From Coptis chinensis (Eukaryota > Streptophyta > Magnoliopsida > Ranunculales > Ranunculaceae), in the NCBI GenBank assembly GCA_015680905.1, contig CM027381.1, forward strand, positions 20,437,501-20,501,500: a stretch of DNA of 64,000 nt. Reading direction: 5' to 3'. Numbering within the stretch: the first letter of the stretch is position 1; each line of letters opens with the position of its first letter. The notes under the pieces are model-generated. The model had not been told where the DNA came from. It saw only the letters and a program-made list of their open reading frames with translations, and searched no databases. Shown piece after piece: positions 33,620 through 45,318 of this stretch. The position numbers and the translations under genes were made by a program.

Positions 33620-34255
33620 CTTGGCAAAGATTTTGTCATATCGATAATAACGTATTAATTAAGCAAGCGTAAAAACGTTCAAACTTAGACTGACAAAGCT
33701 AAACATGGTAACTTCGTCAGATTTTGTCGTAGTAAGAGTAACAAACTAAGCGAGTGTAAAAACGTTCAAATTTAGATTGAGAAAGCTAAACGTGGTAACT
33801 TCACCATATTTTGTTGTAGCAATAGTAATGTACTAAGCTAGCGTAAAAGCGTTCAAACTTAGACTGACAAAGCTAAACGTGGTAACTTAGTCAGATTTTG
33901 TTATAGCGAGAGTAACAAACTAAGCAAGCGGAAAAACGTTCAAACATATACTGACGAAGCCAAATGTGGTAACTTCATCAGATTTTGTCGTAACGAGAGT
34001 AACGAACTAAGCAAGCATAAAAGCATTCAAACTTAGACTGATGAAGTTAAACGTCGTAACTTAGTCAGATTTTGTCGTAGTAATAGTAATGAACTAAACG
34101 AGCATAAAAGCATTCAAACTTAGACTGACGAAGTTAAACGTAGTAACTTAGTCAGATTTTGTCGTAGCGATAGTAACGTACTAAGCGAGCTTCAAAATGT
34201 TCAAACTTAGACTAACTTAGTTAAACGTGGTAACTTAGTCAGATTTTTTCATTAC
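33620..34255. repeat. 87-bp tandem array in element G
   Basis: The word AAACTTAGAC (or a close variant) recurs at 33,681, 33,768, 33,855, 33,942, 34,029, 34,116 and 34,203, exactly 87 bases apart each time. Units also share TGGTAACTTAGTCAGATTTTG and AGTAACRAACTAAGC words. It lies just downstream of the integrase remnant in element orientation, where Ogre/Tat elements are known to carry tandem arrays that can seed satellites. 87 is a multiple of three, but no open frame runs through it. Confidence 0.9.
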
Positions 34256-34700
34256 GGTAATAAGGTTGTGATGGAAACATATATAATTATACCATTGGAA
34301 GAAGTTTTGTCCATTTTTTCCTTCAGCTTGGCTATTAAATAAAAGATGATATGGTGACGATAAATTGTGACTAATCTTAAAGTCAAAACAAAATTGTCAA
34401 ATTTCTTCGATGACGTATTATTTGCCATTGTCAGAATTTCTTCCGCTCACTTAGTAAAATAATTTGTTGCGACAAGCAAGAAATGAACACTGCCATGGGC
34501 TGTTAGAAATAAATCAACAATGTCAAGGCCCCATTCCGCAAATGACCAAATGGATTGGATGATGCTTTATCACGGGAGGTTTGACCTATATTATCATGTT
34601 TTTGACAAGGCACACACTTCTTGGACAAACGATGAACATCATTTTGCATGTATGGCCACCAATACCATTAGGTCATTGCTCTATAAATGAATTTCTTCGA
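34256..34700 (-). pseudogene. int: Integrase remnant of element G
   Basis: The minus strand near 34,690-34,590 reads YWWPYMQNDVHRLSKKCVPC followed by QKH, the zinc-binding part of a Ty3/gypsy integrase. Further on, near 34,560-34,430, words such as NPFGHLRNGAL and FLL..ATNYF can be matched to the start of the catalytic core. Stops and frameshifts are frequent and the acidic residues of the core are not preserved. Confidence 0.65.
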
Positions 34701-35164
34701 GGCCTAATAAATTGTTCGTTCTGCTCAAACAACGTAGGAGATGACTGAGACTTGTGCCATTATGATAGAGCTGTGAAAAACCGTTCTTAGTCGAGATAAG
34801 ACAATATTTCCAACCATCACATTTGACAAGATCACAAACTTTTTGGTTATCAGAAATTCTGAAGCATTGTCAACTATATGATTGTCATCGGTAGCCATGA
34901 TAGATACCGAGCCAGTATCAGTCCCAAGCTTGTTGGGATCATCTGACAGCATAAGTTGGTCATCCAGTGTTGTCTTGACAGCGACAGTTTGATTTCCATA
35001 GATAAATATGCGATAAAATCAGGATGCCTTCCATAACCCGGATACTGCACAATACTGATAGATGCAAAATTTCATGCAATTCGTTGAATTAAATCCAAAT
35101 AAAGAATCATTCTATCATCGCAAGACGCATATTATCATTCAAATTGGATAGCAACTAACTTAGA
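34701..35164 (-). other. Decayed pol sequence of element G between RNase H and integrase
   Basis: This keeps the expected position between the two domains but shows no motif I can name. The minus-strand frame 34,952-34,725 has no recognisable domain. Confidence 0.4.
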
Positions 35165-35770
35165 ATAATTAATCGTAACTTAGTCGCCCCCAGCTGAAGA
35201 GTTGTCCGCATACCGTAAATGACAGTTTCGTATTCTGCCATATTATTTGAAGCATCAAAACCCAAACATAAAGACCTCTCGATTATGTCTTCATTCAGCT
35301 TCAAAATGACAAAACCAAGACTGGAGCCAGACTTATTATGTGAACTATCGGTGTAAATCTAGCAATCAACTGATATATCCAATAAGTATTTCAAGTCATC
35401 GCCCCCCGGAGGTAATGACAATTAGGGATCGACATTTTTCTCATCGAGTAATACATTCGACATATGAATATCATCAATAAGAAAATCAGTCATTAACAAA
35501 ACCAAAGTTTGTCACTATTTAACTGTACTAGTGTCAGAGACAATGTTGTAAGCGTTAAGGTAATTTTTCCATTCTGTGACTCAATTCGTAGACATTGCAA
35601 AAAAACTTGCGCAACGGATAATCAGTATAAACTTCGATTATTCCTTCCTGAAAATAAGCTTAAGACGTCTGGCAGCATAAAACAAGGCCAATACAGTTTT
35701 CTCAATGCAAGAATGCCTCGATTTAGCTGATATAAAAGTCTTGCTAACAAAGAATATGAGATGACTATCG
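35165..35770 (-). pseudogene. RT-end/RNase H and second RNase H remnants of element G
   Basis: Near 35,760-35,640 the minus strand reads HLIFFVSKTFISAKSRHS and EKTVLALFYAARRL, the RNase H that follows RT. A linker with GDDLKYLLDISVDC follows. Then, near 35,360-35,170, comes YTDSSHNKSGSSLGFVI and FDASNNMAEYETVIYGM, a second RNase H (DXS, then E in AEYE). Two RNase H folds in a row mark the Tat lineage. Stops interrupt the frame several times. Confidence 0.78.
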
Positions 35771-36471
35771 GCACTATCAAACGGCAATGGACAAATATGA
35801 ATTGAAAATGTTTTGCTGGGATTCGTGAAAAGTAACTAGTGCGAAGTCCATATTTATCGCCTTGAACTTGTGGGTAACCATTGCGAAGAATGAAAATCTA
35901 ATCATCACCACGTAAACGATCCCACACACAACTATGTTGTTGGCATGTGTTACGTTGTGGTGTGACAGATACAACACCATTTTTGAGAACTCGTGGATAA
36001 CTGAATGTTGAGAACAACGGGAATCTCATCCTCACCACATAAACGATCCCACACGCTATGATGTCGTTAGCATGTGTTATGTTGTGGTGCAATAGATTTC
36101 ACATCATCTTCGAGAGGAATGGCTCGTTGCAGACGACGCTTGTAGTAATTGTTTTGTTTCAGTACACACTTGAACTATCGAAGAAGTGTTTCATTCTCGA
36201 GACATTGGACTTATATTATCAGTATTAGATTGCAGAGAATTTTTAAAGACAATATCTTCGTGCTGAACAATTTCGCGTATTGGTGGAAGTGTTGAACAGT
36301 AGTAGTGTCACGTGGAGTCTGGCGCTGAAGAGGAGTAAGCGGGATTGTTTTTTTTTTTTTTTAGTTGTTATCTATTGTCACTAGGTTGAGTTTGGACATC
36401 ATGTTTGGGATGTTCGTCAGTAAGTGCATCTTGAATTGTTGTAGAACGTGATCAAGGGTTTTGAATAAGAA
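35771..36471 (-). other. 5' internal region of element G, with a 127-bp direct repeat
   Basis: There is no recognisable gag. Two copies of a segment with CGATCCCACAC and GTTGTGGTG start 127 bases apart (35,917 and 36,044). Only 700 bases separate the primer site from the RNase H remnant, so gag, protease and most of RT have been lost. Confidence 0.55.
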
Positions 36472-36486
36472 CCGCAGACGACGTCA
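36472..36486 (-). other. Primer-binding-site-like sequence of element G
   Basis: The minus strand reads TGACGTCGTCTGCGG, close to the Tat-type TGGCGCCGTCTG... site, four bases from the LTR end. Confidence 0.6.
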
Positions 36487-36490
36487 ATTA

Positions 36491-36805
36491 TGTTTCAAAC
36501 AAATATGATCAAAACACTAAGTGGTGATGAAAGAGATGAATAACGTAAAAAAGTATTAAGAAAAGTGATGGTGATTGAGAGAATGATGAGACTGTACTTT
36601 TCGGTTGCCTACGTACCCAAATTATCGATGGGATCAAGTCTCAAGAACGTAGTTCTTTTATGAAAAATAGTTTGGTATTTATATGTGTAGAGTAGAGATT
36701 TCTTGTAGCTCAAGTAATTATAATGGAGTATGACTCTTAGTTGATGATTATCTCTTTGCTAAGTAACGAATCTGGACATAAGTTAATATACGTAAGTGGC
36801 AAGCC
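36491..36805 (-). repeat. 5' LTR of element G, inner part
   Basis: Matches 20,895-21,200 of the 3' LTR. It stops at GGCAAGCC, where the hAT entered, and continues at 57,792. Confidence 0.87.
36798..36805. repeat. 8-bp target-site duplication of the hAT element (left copy)
   Basis: GGCAAGCC here and GGCAACCC at 57,784-57,791. The intact LTR at 21,188-21,195 has a single copy (GGCAGGCC). Confidence 0.82.
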
Positions 36806-37284
36806 TAGTGGTGTCAAATGGGTCAGGCCGGGCTGGCCCGACCCTCAAACAATGAAGCCCTCATGGTTTTAGGGCCGGGCCAGCCCTACCCTCATTTACC
36901 TTGAGGGTCAGATCTGGTCGGGCCAATGCTTAAATCTCGAAGCCTTTATCCGCCCCTCAACCCTCTTGAGAGGGCTTGAGGACCAAACGTGAGGGTCAGA
37001 TACTATGTTATACATTTGATTTGCCAAATAAATTTAGAAACATTAGTTAAAAATGATAAAATCAAATGCACTTCACAATTAAACCTTCAAACTACTAAAA
37101 AAAACTTGTTAAAGTTGTATTAGTCAATTAAGATCAGTTAAATTTATTTCATAAAATATTATAATGAAATTATAAGGTTGGCAAACTTAATAGATAAATG
37201 TTCTTTTAAGTGATTTTTAGCATATTAATGCTAAAATGAAATATATTATAAAAAAAATTATTAAAATATATGTAATAAATGTTG
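36806..37284. other. Left part of the hAT element
   Basis: The subterminal 150 bases are rich in GGGCCGGGC and CCCTC words; the rest is AT-rich without a gene. Confidence 0.6.
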
Positions 37285-37289
37285 AGGGC

Positions 37290-37516
37290 TGATAAGCACC
37301 CAAAACTGTAATATTAAACCCCGAGAGGCATAGCATTTTGGTCGATTATGTGTTTAATAATCATGTAATAATTATATTTTCGTACTTTTGCAGGTTTTCG
37401 CATTTAAAATGAATATAATGATAAAACATGCATCGAAGTACGGGAATACTGGAATATTTGAAGTTTCCCACTCAACCCCCGTGAAGCCCAACATAGCCTG
37501 ACTAAAGCCGAAGTTT
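37290..37516 (+). repeat. 5' end of the 5' LTR of element C
   Basis: The first 19 bases equal the LTR start of element E. The rest is not found elsewhere in the window. It ends in the scrambled junction with element B. Confidence 0.55.
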
Positions 37517-37666
37517 CCAAAAGAACAAAACCAGTGCAAAACGGGTCCACATATAAAGAAGCAGCAATATAATCAATTCCAGTATTACGAAATCCTACCA
37601 ACACTAATACGAAATCCAAAAGAACAAAACCAGTGCAGAACGGGTCCACATATAAAGAAGCCTGAC
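37517..37666. repeat. Scrambled junction with duplicated 46-bp segment
   Basis: Bases 37,517-37,562 and 37,616-37,661 are the same 46-bp sequence with one difference. The 53 bases between them are made of short pieces of the adjoining LTR of B (for example 'acgaaatcctacc' and 'aacactaatacgaaatcc'). The segment 'agcctgacta' also occurs at 37,495 and 37,658. It looks like templated filler DNA from break repair. Confidence 0.75.
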
Positions 37667-38720
37667 TAACAACACTAATACGAAATCCTACCGTTCTTAC
37701 GTTTAAATCAATTCTTCTTACTCTCAAAACATAATCATGCAATATAATGAGTAAGGATTCGTCCACTCTTAACTCTCTAGACTTAAATTGAATTCAACTA
37801 TCAAACCCAAAAGGAACAATGGTGAGAGTAATGATTTGATGTGAAATTTCTATACTACCATTCTCAACACAAGAACAATAATAACAATAAGACATAATTA
37901 AATTAAACTGAAATTAAAACTAATTTAGAACTAAGATTGTGAATAACTAATTATGAATTTAAGACAACTAAATCTAAATAAGAATTTAAACAATAATCTA
38001 AATTGAAATGAAGAACTAATACTTTATTCTAAAAACTAAATATGATTCTAAACTAACTAATTGAATGAATGTAAAAAGAATAGATCTAGATCTATCTTTT
38101 TCTAACCCTAAACTCCATTAACATTAGCTTCCTAACCTAACTACCATTAACAAAGAGTCAAGCTTTTGTTTTTATACTTTCAGATCCAAAAATCGTGCAT
38201 GGGCTTGGAGCCATGTTTTGGGCCGGAAAATCGGGCCCAAAACCCAATTTCTTTAGTCCAAAATGGGCTCTTCAGCTGTAGTTGGCTTCGACAGATGTTT
38301 CGTCTACTTATGCTCCTCTGATTGGGCCTAGGCTTGGACCATTGGAAAGCTCTTTTCAAGTCGGTCGTTTTGACATAAGGTAGGCCCAATTCCGAGGTCT
38401 GAGTCCAAAGATATGGTCTTCGGAAGTTCTGCTGACTTTGTGCATTGTTTCTGCCCGCGTGGACTTTGACTTTTCAGCTTTTGACTGGGCTTTACAAAGG
38501 CTTTGTCTTCTTGAAAATTGGCCTTTAATCACATAACTCCTTAGCAACCGACCTTTGCTCCTTTATCTCGCTAAAGTGGCACATTTCTGCACATAATGGA
38601 CTTTGAAGCCTGAAATGCATAAAAACACGTAATCAATATTAACTCTTACTTATTATTCACATAATTGGTCTAAAAGTACGATTGTTAAGGGGTTAAAACT
38701 ACAGTTTTGGGCTCTTATCA
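37667..38720 (-). repeat. 3' LTR of element B (39 bases short)
   Basis: Matches 45,358-46,412 almost base for base. The outer end TTATCA is at 38,715-38,720. The other end is missing the 39 bases equivalent to 45,319-45,357. Confidence 0.9.
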
Positions 38721-38736
38721 AACCACCCCCAAACAG
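38721..38736 (-). other. Polypurine tract of element B
   Basis: The minus strand reads CTGTTTGGGGGTGGTT directly before the LTR start TGATAAGAGCCC. Confidence 0.75.
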
Positions 38737-40960
38737 CATTTTGCTTGTCCTCAAGCAAAGATGAGAAATTAGAATAAGTGACCAAAAATGGATATCTACT
38801 CGTTTACTGAGTGCGATTGCATTGACCATATATGCAACAAGGCCTTTAAACCACTAGGAATTCCCTAGTGGACGAAGTTATAGCCTCGTGAGAGTTTTCC
38901 ATTGAAGGTCCTCACAAACTTCATCTATACTACAACGACTAAGAAATAAAACTATTGTTTCCTTATTTATGTCTCAATTATCTATACATCTTACTAGCAA
39001 TGAATACATAATAATCATGTCAAAACCTAAGCTAATATATGCATAATAATCAATCATCTACGAATAAACATATATACAATGAGTAATGCTATGAAATGCA
39101 GTAACAGGTCCGTTTCTGAAACTTTGGAATAACGTCCTTAAGTAGGTTCTCACATAAAAGTCAAGACAAAAAACACTGTGATTTTTCCACTCAAGTTTTG
39201 CTACTCCAAAGGTGTAAAAGTGGCCATACTTTACCTTACAATCTCAATGACACACAAAGGAAGCGAAGTTGATCAAACACATCTGCCACTTACTATCCCA
39301 CTAACATATTCCTAATTGAGCTAGAGGTCTTTATTAGGTGTTGTTGGGGATTAGGAGATGGTTTAAGAAGGAAGGAAATGGATATTCAAAGGGACAAGTC
39401 TGAGATAATAGAGTCTTTATATTATGTAACTAGAGAAAACCTTGTTATTTACTTTTTGCTTCTACACTTTGTTTCCATCCTTAGCCATTTTTTTTTTTTT
39501 TTCTTTGGCTTTTGGCTCCTTTTATTCTATTTTTTGGAGTTTTATTTTATTTCTATTTTTATTTTTCTTTTCTTTGGATGGAAACTTCTTTTTTTTATTT
39601 TTTCAAGCAATTAACTAACTTTTGTTTACACAAGTTTTTCTCTTCTTCTTTCTTTCCTTATTCTATTCTCGGACTTATCTAAATTGGGTAGGTTGAATTT
39701 TTTTATTTTGTTTTGTTTTGTAACAGGGTAAAGGATTTGTGGTTTATGAAAGGGCTAATGAAAGGCTCGATTGGGCTTAACTAGCGGAAAATATACTTAG
39801 GTCGAATTTCTTGCTATATCGATCCAAAAAAGGGCCTAAATTCTCTCTTAGGACATGGTATAGTGGTCAAGCAAGTGGACGTGTGATTTCTCTATTCGAA
39901 TATACTTCTCCCTTGTGTCATTTCTAAAATGTTTCACTCATATAAGGCTTTAGGCTATATTCTCACAGATTTGTAGAATAAAGTACTCTAGCCTAGATTT
40001 CAGAAACTTATTGCCAAACAATCATAGATACTCATGTAATATATTTATAGATAGATGCAAAGATTATTACCTACATATTAACCTAAGTTTCTAAAAACTA
40101 TTCTAATGCAAAAGCTACGTGAGACTTCTAGATTATTAAGAGCATAGAGAAAGAAACAATACCAATATTCCTAAGTGTATAGCATAAACTTTTTATTTTT
40201 ATTTTTATTTTTATTTTTATTATTTTTAAGACAAATAATACGTAATATACAACCTAATATGTGCTTAACATTTACATCGTGTTTCTATACCACCCCAAAC
40301 AATTTGGGAGAAAGGGGTTCATGAAACAATTCAATAGCACAATTAAATTATGTAACTAACTAATTTTTATAATTTTTAACATTTTATAAATAAAAATCGT
40401 AATTTACATCCTAAAAGTGTCTAATTTTTGCAAATGTTTCTATCCCACTCCCCAAACAATCAACGCTTTGTCCTCAAAGTGTAAAGAGATAAGGAAAGAA
40501 TTTACCATAGAACGTGGCAAAAATTAGCAAGCACTGTGAATGTAAATATTGTAAAGATGATATGATAATATGAAGCACAATTAAACCGGGTATCGCACTA
40601 ACTAACACAAACTCTCTTTGGAGTAAACATGACAGGCTTAGGGTGGCAACATGATTTGAAATGAATACCAAAATATGCCACCCCTAAACAAAATTGGAAA
40701 ACTCTTTTTAAGTTTGAAAATTTTGCTTGGCCTATACTCCAGAAAGTTGGTATTGTATGAAAACTTGGGTCTTTTAAAGTCAGATTCCCTAGACTTAAAG
40801 TGATATATATGTATTAACATGCAGTTTCCCATATATCAATAATCTAAATAATTGTGGATCTTTCCGTAAATAGTTAACATGGAATGCACCATCAAACAGA
40901 ATTAAGCACCAAGATTTCCTATGACGTAGCTTAATGGAATGAGAGCAAAGCCTTATAGAT
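38737..40960. other. Non-coding interior of element B
   Basis: In an autonomous relative this would hold RT, RNase H and integrase; none can be found. The stretch is AT-rich, with T-rich tracts at 39,490-39,605 and a (TTTTTA)n tract at 40,190-40,225. Confidence 0.6.
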
Positions 40961-42600
40961 CTAAAACCTAATCGAAAGCATACAGGTTTCTTCTTTGTCC
41001 TCCCTACGAAGGGATGCCAAATAAATGAACGCGGAGAAAATTGATGGTTGTGGAAGATAATTAGGATGTGGATAATTTTGAGAAGGAAAAAATGGAAAAA
41101 ATGAAAAAAGTGTCGGTGGCTTGTCCTTGGGTGTTACTTCTTCACCAGTTGGTTTTAGATAGTTATGAAGCATAGGAGAAACGCCAAGGTCAAGTACAAA
41201 CTCAATGGTTCTTTGAAAAGGTAGACGGCGAGGAACATTCGTGATGGAAGGTGAATGAGTGACATGAGGATATGAGGTGGGTGAATGGTGTTCAACTAGT
41301 GTTCTTAGGTCTATATCATCAGAGGCCTTGAGATAGGCAAGACATTCCTCAATAGGTGGGTAAGAAGAATCACTGGGATAGAGGGCGAAAAATTCTTCTT
41401 CCGTCATGGCATCAAGAGATGAATGGATGTCAATAGGAGAGAACTTCCTTGAGAAGGCAAAGAAGGGTTGCAAAAGAGTCGAAGGAAATCCTCCTTGATG
41501 TTATCTACGTCTAGGGAGTAGAAATTGTGATCCTTGTCTTCTTCCATAAGAGGGGTATCTACTAGTGTGGGGACTAAAGTGTCAGCCGCACTAATATGAG
41601 GTACAAAACTCTCAATGGACTTCACTTCCCCTTCTACAGGCAAACCTAGTTGTCCCTGTTTTTGTCTAAACATGTTAACTTCTACGTAAAGATTTCCAAA
41701 AGAAAGAGTCATTGAGCCATCCCGACAATTGAATTGATTTGGGCATTGGCGGTTGCCAAGAAAGGGACGCCCTAAGATGATGGAAATGGAATCATGAGCA
41801 AGTTCTCAGGTCAAGAATAACAAAGTAAATTTGGATAGTAAAAATCCCGAACTTTAACGAGAATATTTTCAACTACACCCTTGGGATACTTAATAGAACG
41901 ATCGGCTAACCGCAAAGTCATTTTGGTTGGTTGAAGTTTTGTTAGACCTAGTTGTTTATATAAATAAAAAAGGGAGTAAGTTAACACTCCCCGTGTCTAA
42001 TAAAAAGCAGTTGTTATGAAGGTATCACCTAAGCTGCATTGTATAGTAGGATCGACCAGTGGTCCTTGTACTTAACAATTCCATTATGTTCGATAAAAGA
42101 GGATATTGTTAGGTTAAGAATGCTTCGTGGGGTATGTTGGTTTTCCTCTTCTTGGTGCACAACTCTTTTAGAAACTTAGCGTGTTCAGTAGACTTTTTAT
42201 AGCTTCTAGAAAAGGTAGGTTTATAGTCAAATTTTAAACACTTTCCTAATCTCATCAAAATTCTCGTCCTTTTTAAACACAACTAGTCTTTGGGGATATG
42301 GTGCTTTATCGCTATTTTTTAGCAGAAGGGATAAAAGTTTTATTAGTCTTTGCTTTATCTCTATCCGTTTTCCATCTAGGTGTCCATATTGGAACCTCTA
42401 CATGTGTGGTCTTCACTTTCTATTATTGGGTCTTGTAATGTTTTCCCTTTTGGTTGTGGTTTAACCGGTACTTCTACGGTTGTAGGGTCTTGAGTTTCTA
42501 TTATAGTATTTGGTATGGTATCATTTTTAGTTTTTGCGGGTAATCTTTAGGCATAGTCACTTTGTTATCAACTACTGCCCGAACGAGCGAAGGGTAGTAG
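40961..42600 (-). pseudogene. Protease region and following ORF of element B
   Basis: Near 41,960-41,870 the minus strand reads LADRSIKYPKGVVENILVKV, and near 41,780-41,690 GVPFLATANAQIN and MTLSFGNLYVEVNMF, all typical of the Athila protease region. The D-G-A active site itself is not preserved. Two overlapping open frames continue (41,712-41,404 and 41,473-40,961) with an acidic, Pro-rich sequence (EEFFALYPSDSSYPPIEECL) that has no family I can name. Confidence 0.65.
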
Positions 42601-42792
42601 TCCGCCTGTAGGTCTCCTTGGTTTATATTACCATTTACAAGAAATACCGTTTTATTTCAAAGGCGGTGTTTGTTGACTTAGGATTAGGTAATCGCTGACT
42701 TGGAAACACGCCGGGTTTGGTTATTATTTTGGTTAGAAGACATGTCAATAACCTTTTGGCACAAAGACGCATCATTTGCATCTTTTGTTTCA

Positions 42793-44019
42793 TCATATTA
42801 GAGTTTTGATCATGCCGATCTTTTTCATCAAGTTGGAGTTTTGTTGCATAATTTGATTTTGTTTCTCCAACAAGGTCACTACTACTTTGTCTGTAGATGG
42901 TTGTATTGGAATTAAAGCTTGTTGAGCTTTCATGTCTTGATGTTGATAGTTCTGGGTTATGGGTACTAAACCTCTATTCTGGTTACCTAAGTTCCCTTGT
43001 CCTTGATGTTGAGTTAACGGGGTGAAGTGTGATGGTTGTGGTGGTGTTTGTGCATAGACAAGAGGACAATAGAAGTCGGAATGCTCAAGACTACAACAGA
43101 CATTACAACGAGTAGAGTTAATGTTCATGACTAGAGTGGGTTGTTGTTGAACAGAGATGGCATCTACCTTTTTAGTGAGGGCATCGATAAGAGTTTTAAG
43201 CTCAGGATCATATTTAACCTCAAGAGAAGAAGGAGAGGAGCGGGAGGAATCGTTACCTCCCCAATTGTTGTTCTACTTAGATTGATCTTCTAAGAATTTA
43301 TAAGCCTCCAAGGCTCCTTTACTAAGAAAACTACCCCCAGTCATGATATCTAGAACCTCCTTATGATGATGTAAAAGCCCCTTGAAGAAGGCACGAACAA
43401 GCATGTCTTTCGCAAGATTATGATGCGGGCATTCAATGAGAATATCAGTGAAACGATTCCAGGCCTCTGAAAAGGATTCATGAGGATTCTGGCGGAAGAA
43501 ATGAATCTTTTGAAGAATTTCATCTGTCTTTAGTGGTGGGTAAAATTGTTCCATGAACAATTGAACAAGTTGAGCCCATGAGTCCACACAGTTTGGCGTT
43601 TGGGCAGTTAACCAAGACGCAGCCTTATCAACTAAGGTGAAAGGGAATACCCTCAGTTTAATTTGTTCTGCACCAACCGTAGGATGGTGGAATGTTGTTA
43701 GGACTTGTTCAATCCTACGCATGTGCTGATAAGGTTTTTCATGGTCTAAACCATGAAAAACGGGTAACAAATTAAAAATATTTGGGGGGATTCGGAAATC
43801 TCCCACTGGGTCTGCTAGAACGATGCAAGATTTAGGGCTATCGCTCAAGGCTTTGTAGAAATCAGAGAAAGGAGTCTCTCTTTCTTCAGCCATTATATCA
43901 GGTGGTGTGTGTGGAATAGTAGCTAGAGGTGTAATAGATGGTATACTAGATAGACGTGTTTGTCGACGTTGCCGTGTAATTACGTTAGTTGTTTTTCTTC
44001 GACCAGACCTTAATCTCAT
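42793..44019 (-). pseudogene. gag: Gag of element B
   Basis: The first 248 codons (44,019-43,273) are open from MRLRSGRRKTTN. The capsid domain reads GDFRIPPNIFNLLPVFHG at about residues 75-92, FPFTLVDKAASWLTAQ at about 125-140 and FRQNPHESFSEAWNRFTDIL at about 165-185. After a frameshift, 43,128-42,793 gives the zinc knuckle CNVCCSLEHSDFYC and a Gln/Pro-rich tail. Element B may have lived on its own Gag while borrowing pol from a relative. Confidence 0.85.
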
Positions 44020-45303
44020 GCAAGACTAATTCGAACTTAACTAAACATGCAACACTCCAAACAATTCTGATATACTAGTAGAAACCTCTAACTGGAGATG
44101 CGAGGTGTGGAAGAAAGGAATACCTGATTGCATCCTTGCTTCGCTTATAAATAGCGTCTTGTTCACACATATTCAGTGTATATAACAAGTTAGAACACTG
44201 AAAAACTTAAAAATTGAAAATTTGAATCAAAACTGTGGAAATCTGGCAAAATCAGCTGAGGGCGTGGGTGCGCTTTCACTTGCAGCGCGCTCGGCAAATT
44301 CATTCTTCCGGTGTTTTGAGCGCAGTCTTGCTTTGCTTAGGCGCAGGTCGCGCTCAAGGTTTTCGAATGTCCAGTGTTTTAACGCGGGTCGCACTCGGTA
44401 TGGGCGCGGGTGCGCCTCAGGAATTTCAGATGTCCAGTGTTTTAGCGCGGGTCGCGCTCAGTTTGGGCACGGGTCGCGCCTCAGAGTTTTCGAGTTTTAG
44501 GCCTTTTATCATACTCCACAAAATTTCAAATTTTTACAGTAGTTTTCTAAGACGTCTATAAAATATCCTGTAAAATTTCAGATCAATCGGAGCTACTAAA
44601 GTCCCTCTACTGCCCTGCAAAGTTTGCAAAACAGTTTTCGGACACAATACAAACAACCGAATGGTTAACCCATCAAAACAAAGCCAAAAATTGCCAAATT
44701 TTTACTGGAGACTCCTGACAGATCCTACTTGTTCCTGTAAAAATTTTAGAGCAATTGGAGTTCTAAAACCTCTCCTTATCGGCTGGTGTTCCAGATATTA
44801 AGTGTTTGCAACACTGCAGAAACACACTGGAAACACTCTACTATTTAGGAGGTCAAAACAAATCAAAAACTCGTCAAATTTTTACTACACACTTCTGACT
44901 TAGGATAGATACTCCTGTAAAAATTATAGAATTTTTAGAACTCCCTAAGTAACCTTACTTGTCTGTTTTTCAAGAACATACGGTGTGGAAACTGAAATGC
45001 AGCACTGTAAAGATTGTATTTTTTTCACAAGGTAAACCAACTTTGAAAAATCTGAAAATATTCCAGTAAATCAACAACACATTAAATATTATGTCTAAAA
45101 ATTTTCAGAATTTTCAAAAAATTTAAAATACCTTCACCGCAGTGTTTTTCTCTGTGATTCCGCAACCCCTATGCCTAAAACAATGAATAGTTCCGAAAAT
45201 TCAAGAAATAAGAATGAAAAATTAAAAGGGTGGGTGGGTAGAGAATGGGGGATTGCCCCTTGGATTCAAGCAATTGAATTCTTGTCTAGAATGAGATTAA
45301 GAT
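44020..45303 (-). other. Leader of element B with GC-rich repeats
   Basis: Untranslated stretch between primer site and gag. At 44,330-44,490 a unit of about 62 bases is repeated two to three times (ATGTCCAGTGTTTTARCGCG then GGTCGCRCTC). The GCGCGGGTCGCGC core is partly self-complementary. Confidence 0.65.
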
Positions 45304-45316
45304 GGTAGCGGCGCCA
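45304..45316 (-). other. Primer binding site of element B (tRNA-Asp-like)
   Basis: The minus strand reads TGGCGCCGCTACC, two bases from the LTR end. Confidence 0.78.
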
Positions 45317-45318
45317 TT

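Noticed and set aside
37404..37766. 120-codon minus-strand frame with an internal repeat
   Set aside because: It spans the scrambled junction of B and C; the repeated SLYVDPFCTGFVLL is only the 46-bp duplication read in frame.
39378..39614. Hydrophobic Phe-rich frame that looks like a membrane protein
   Set aside because: It reads a T-rich tract in the non-coding interior of element B.
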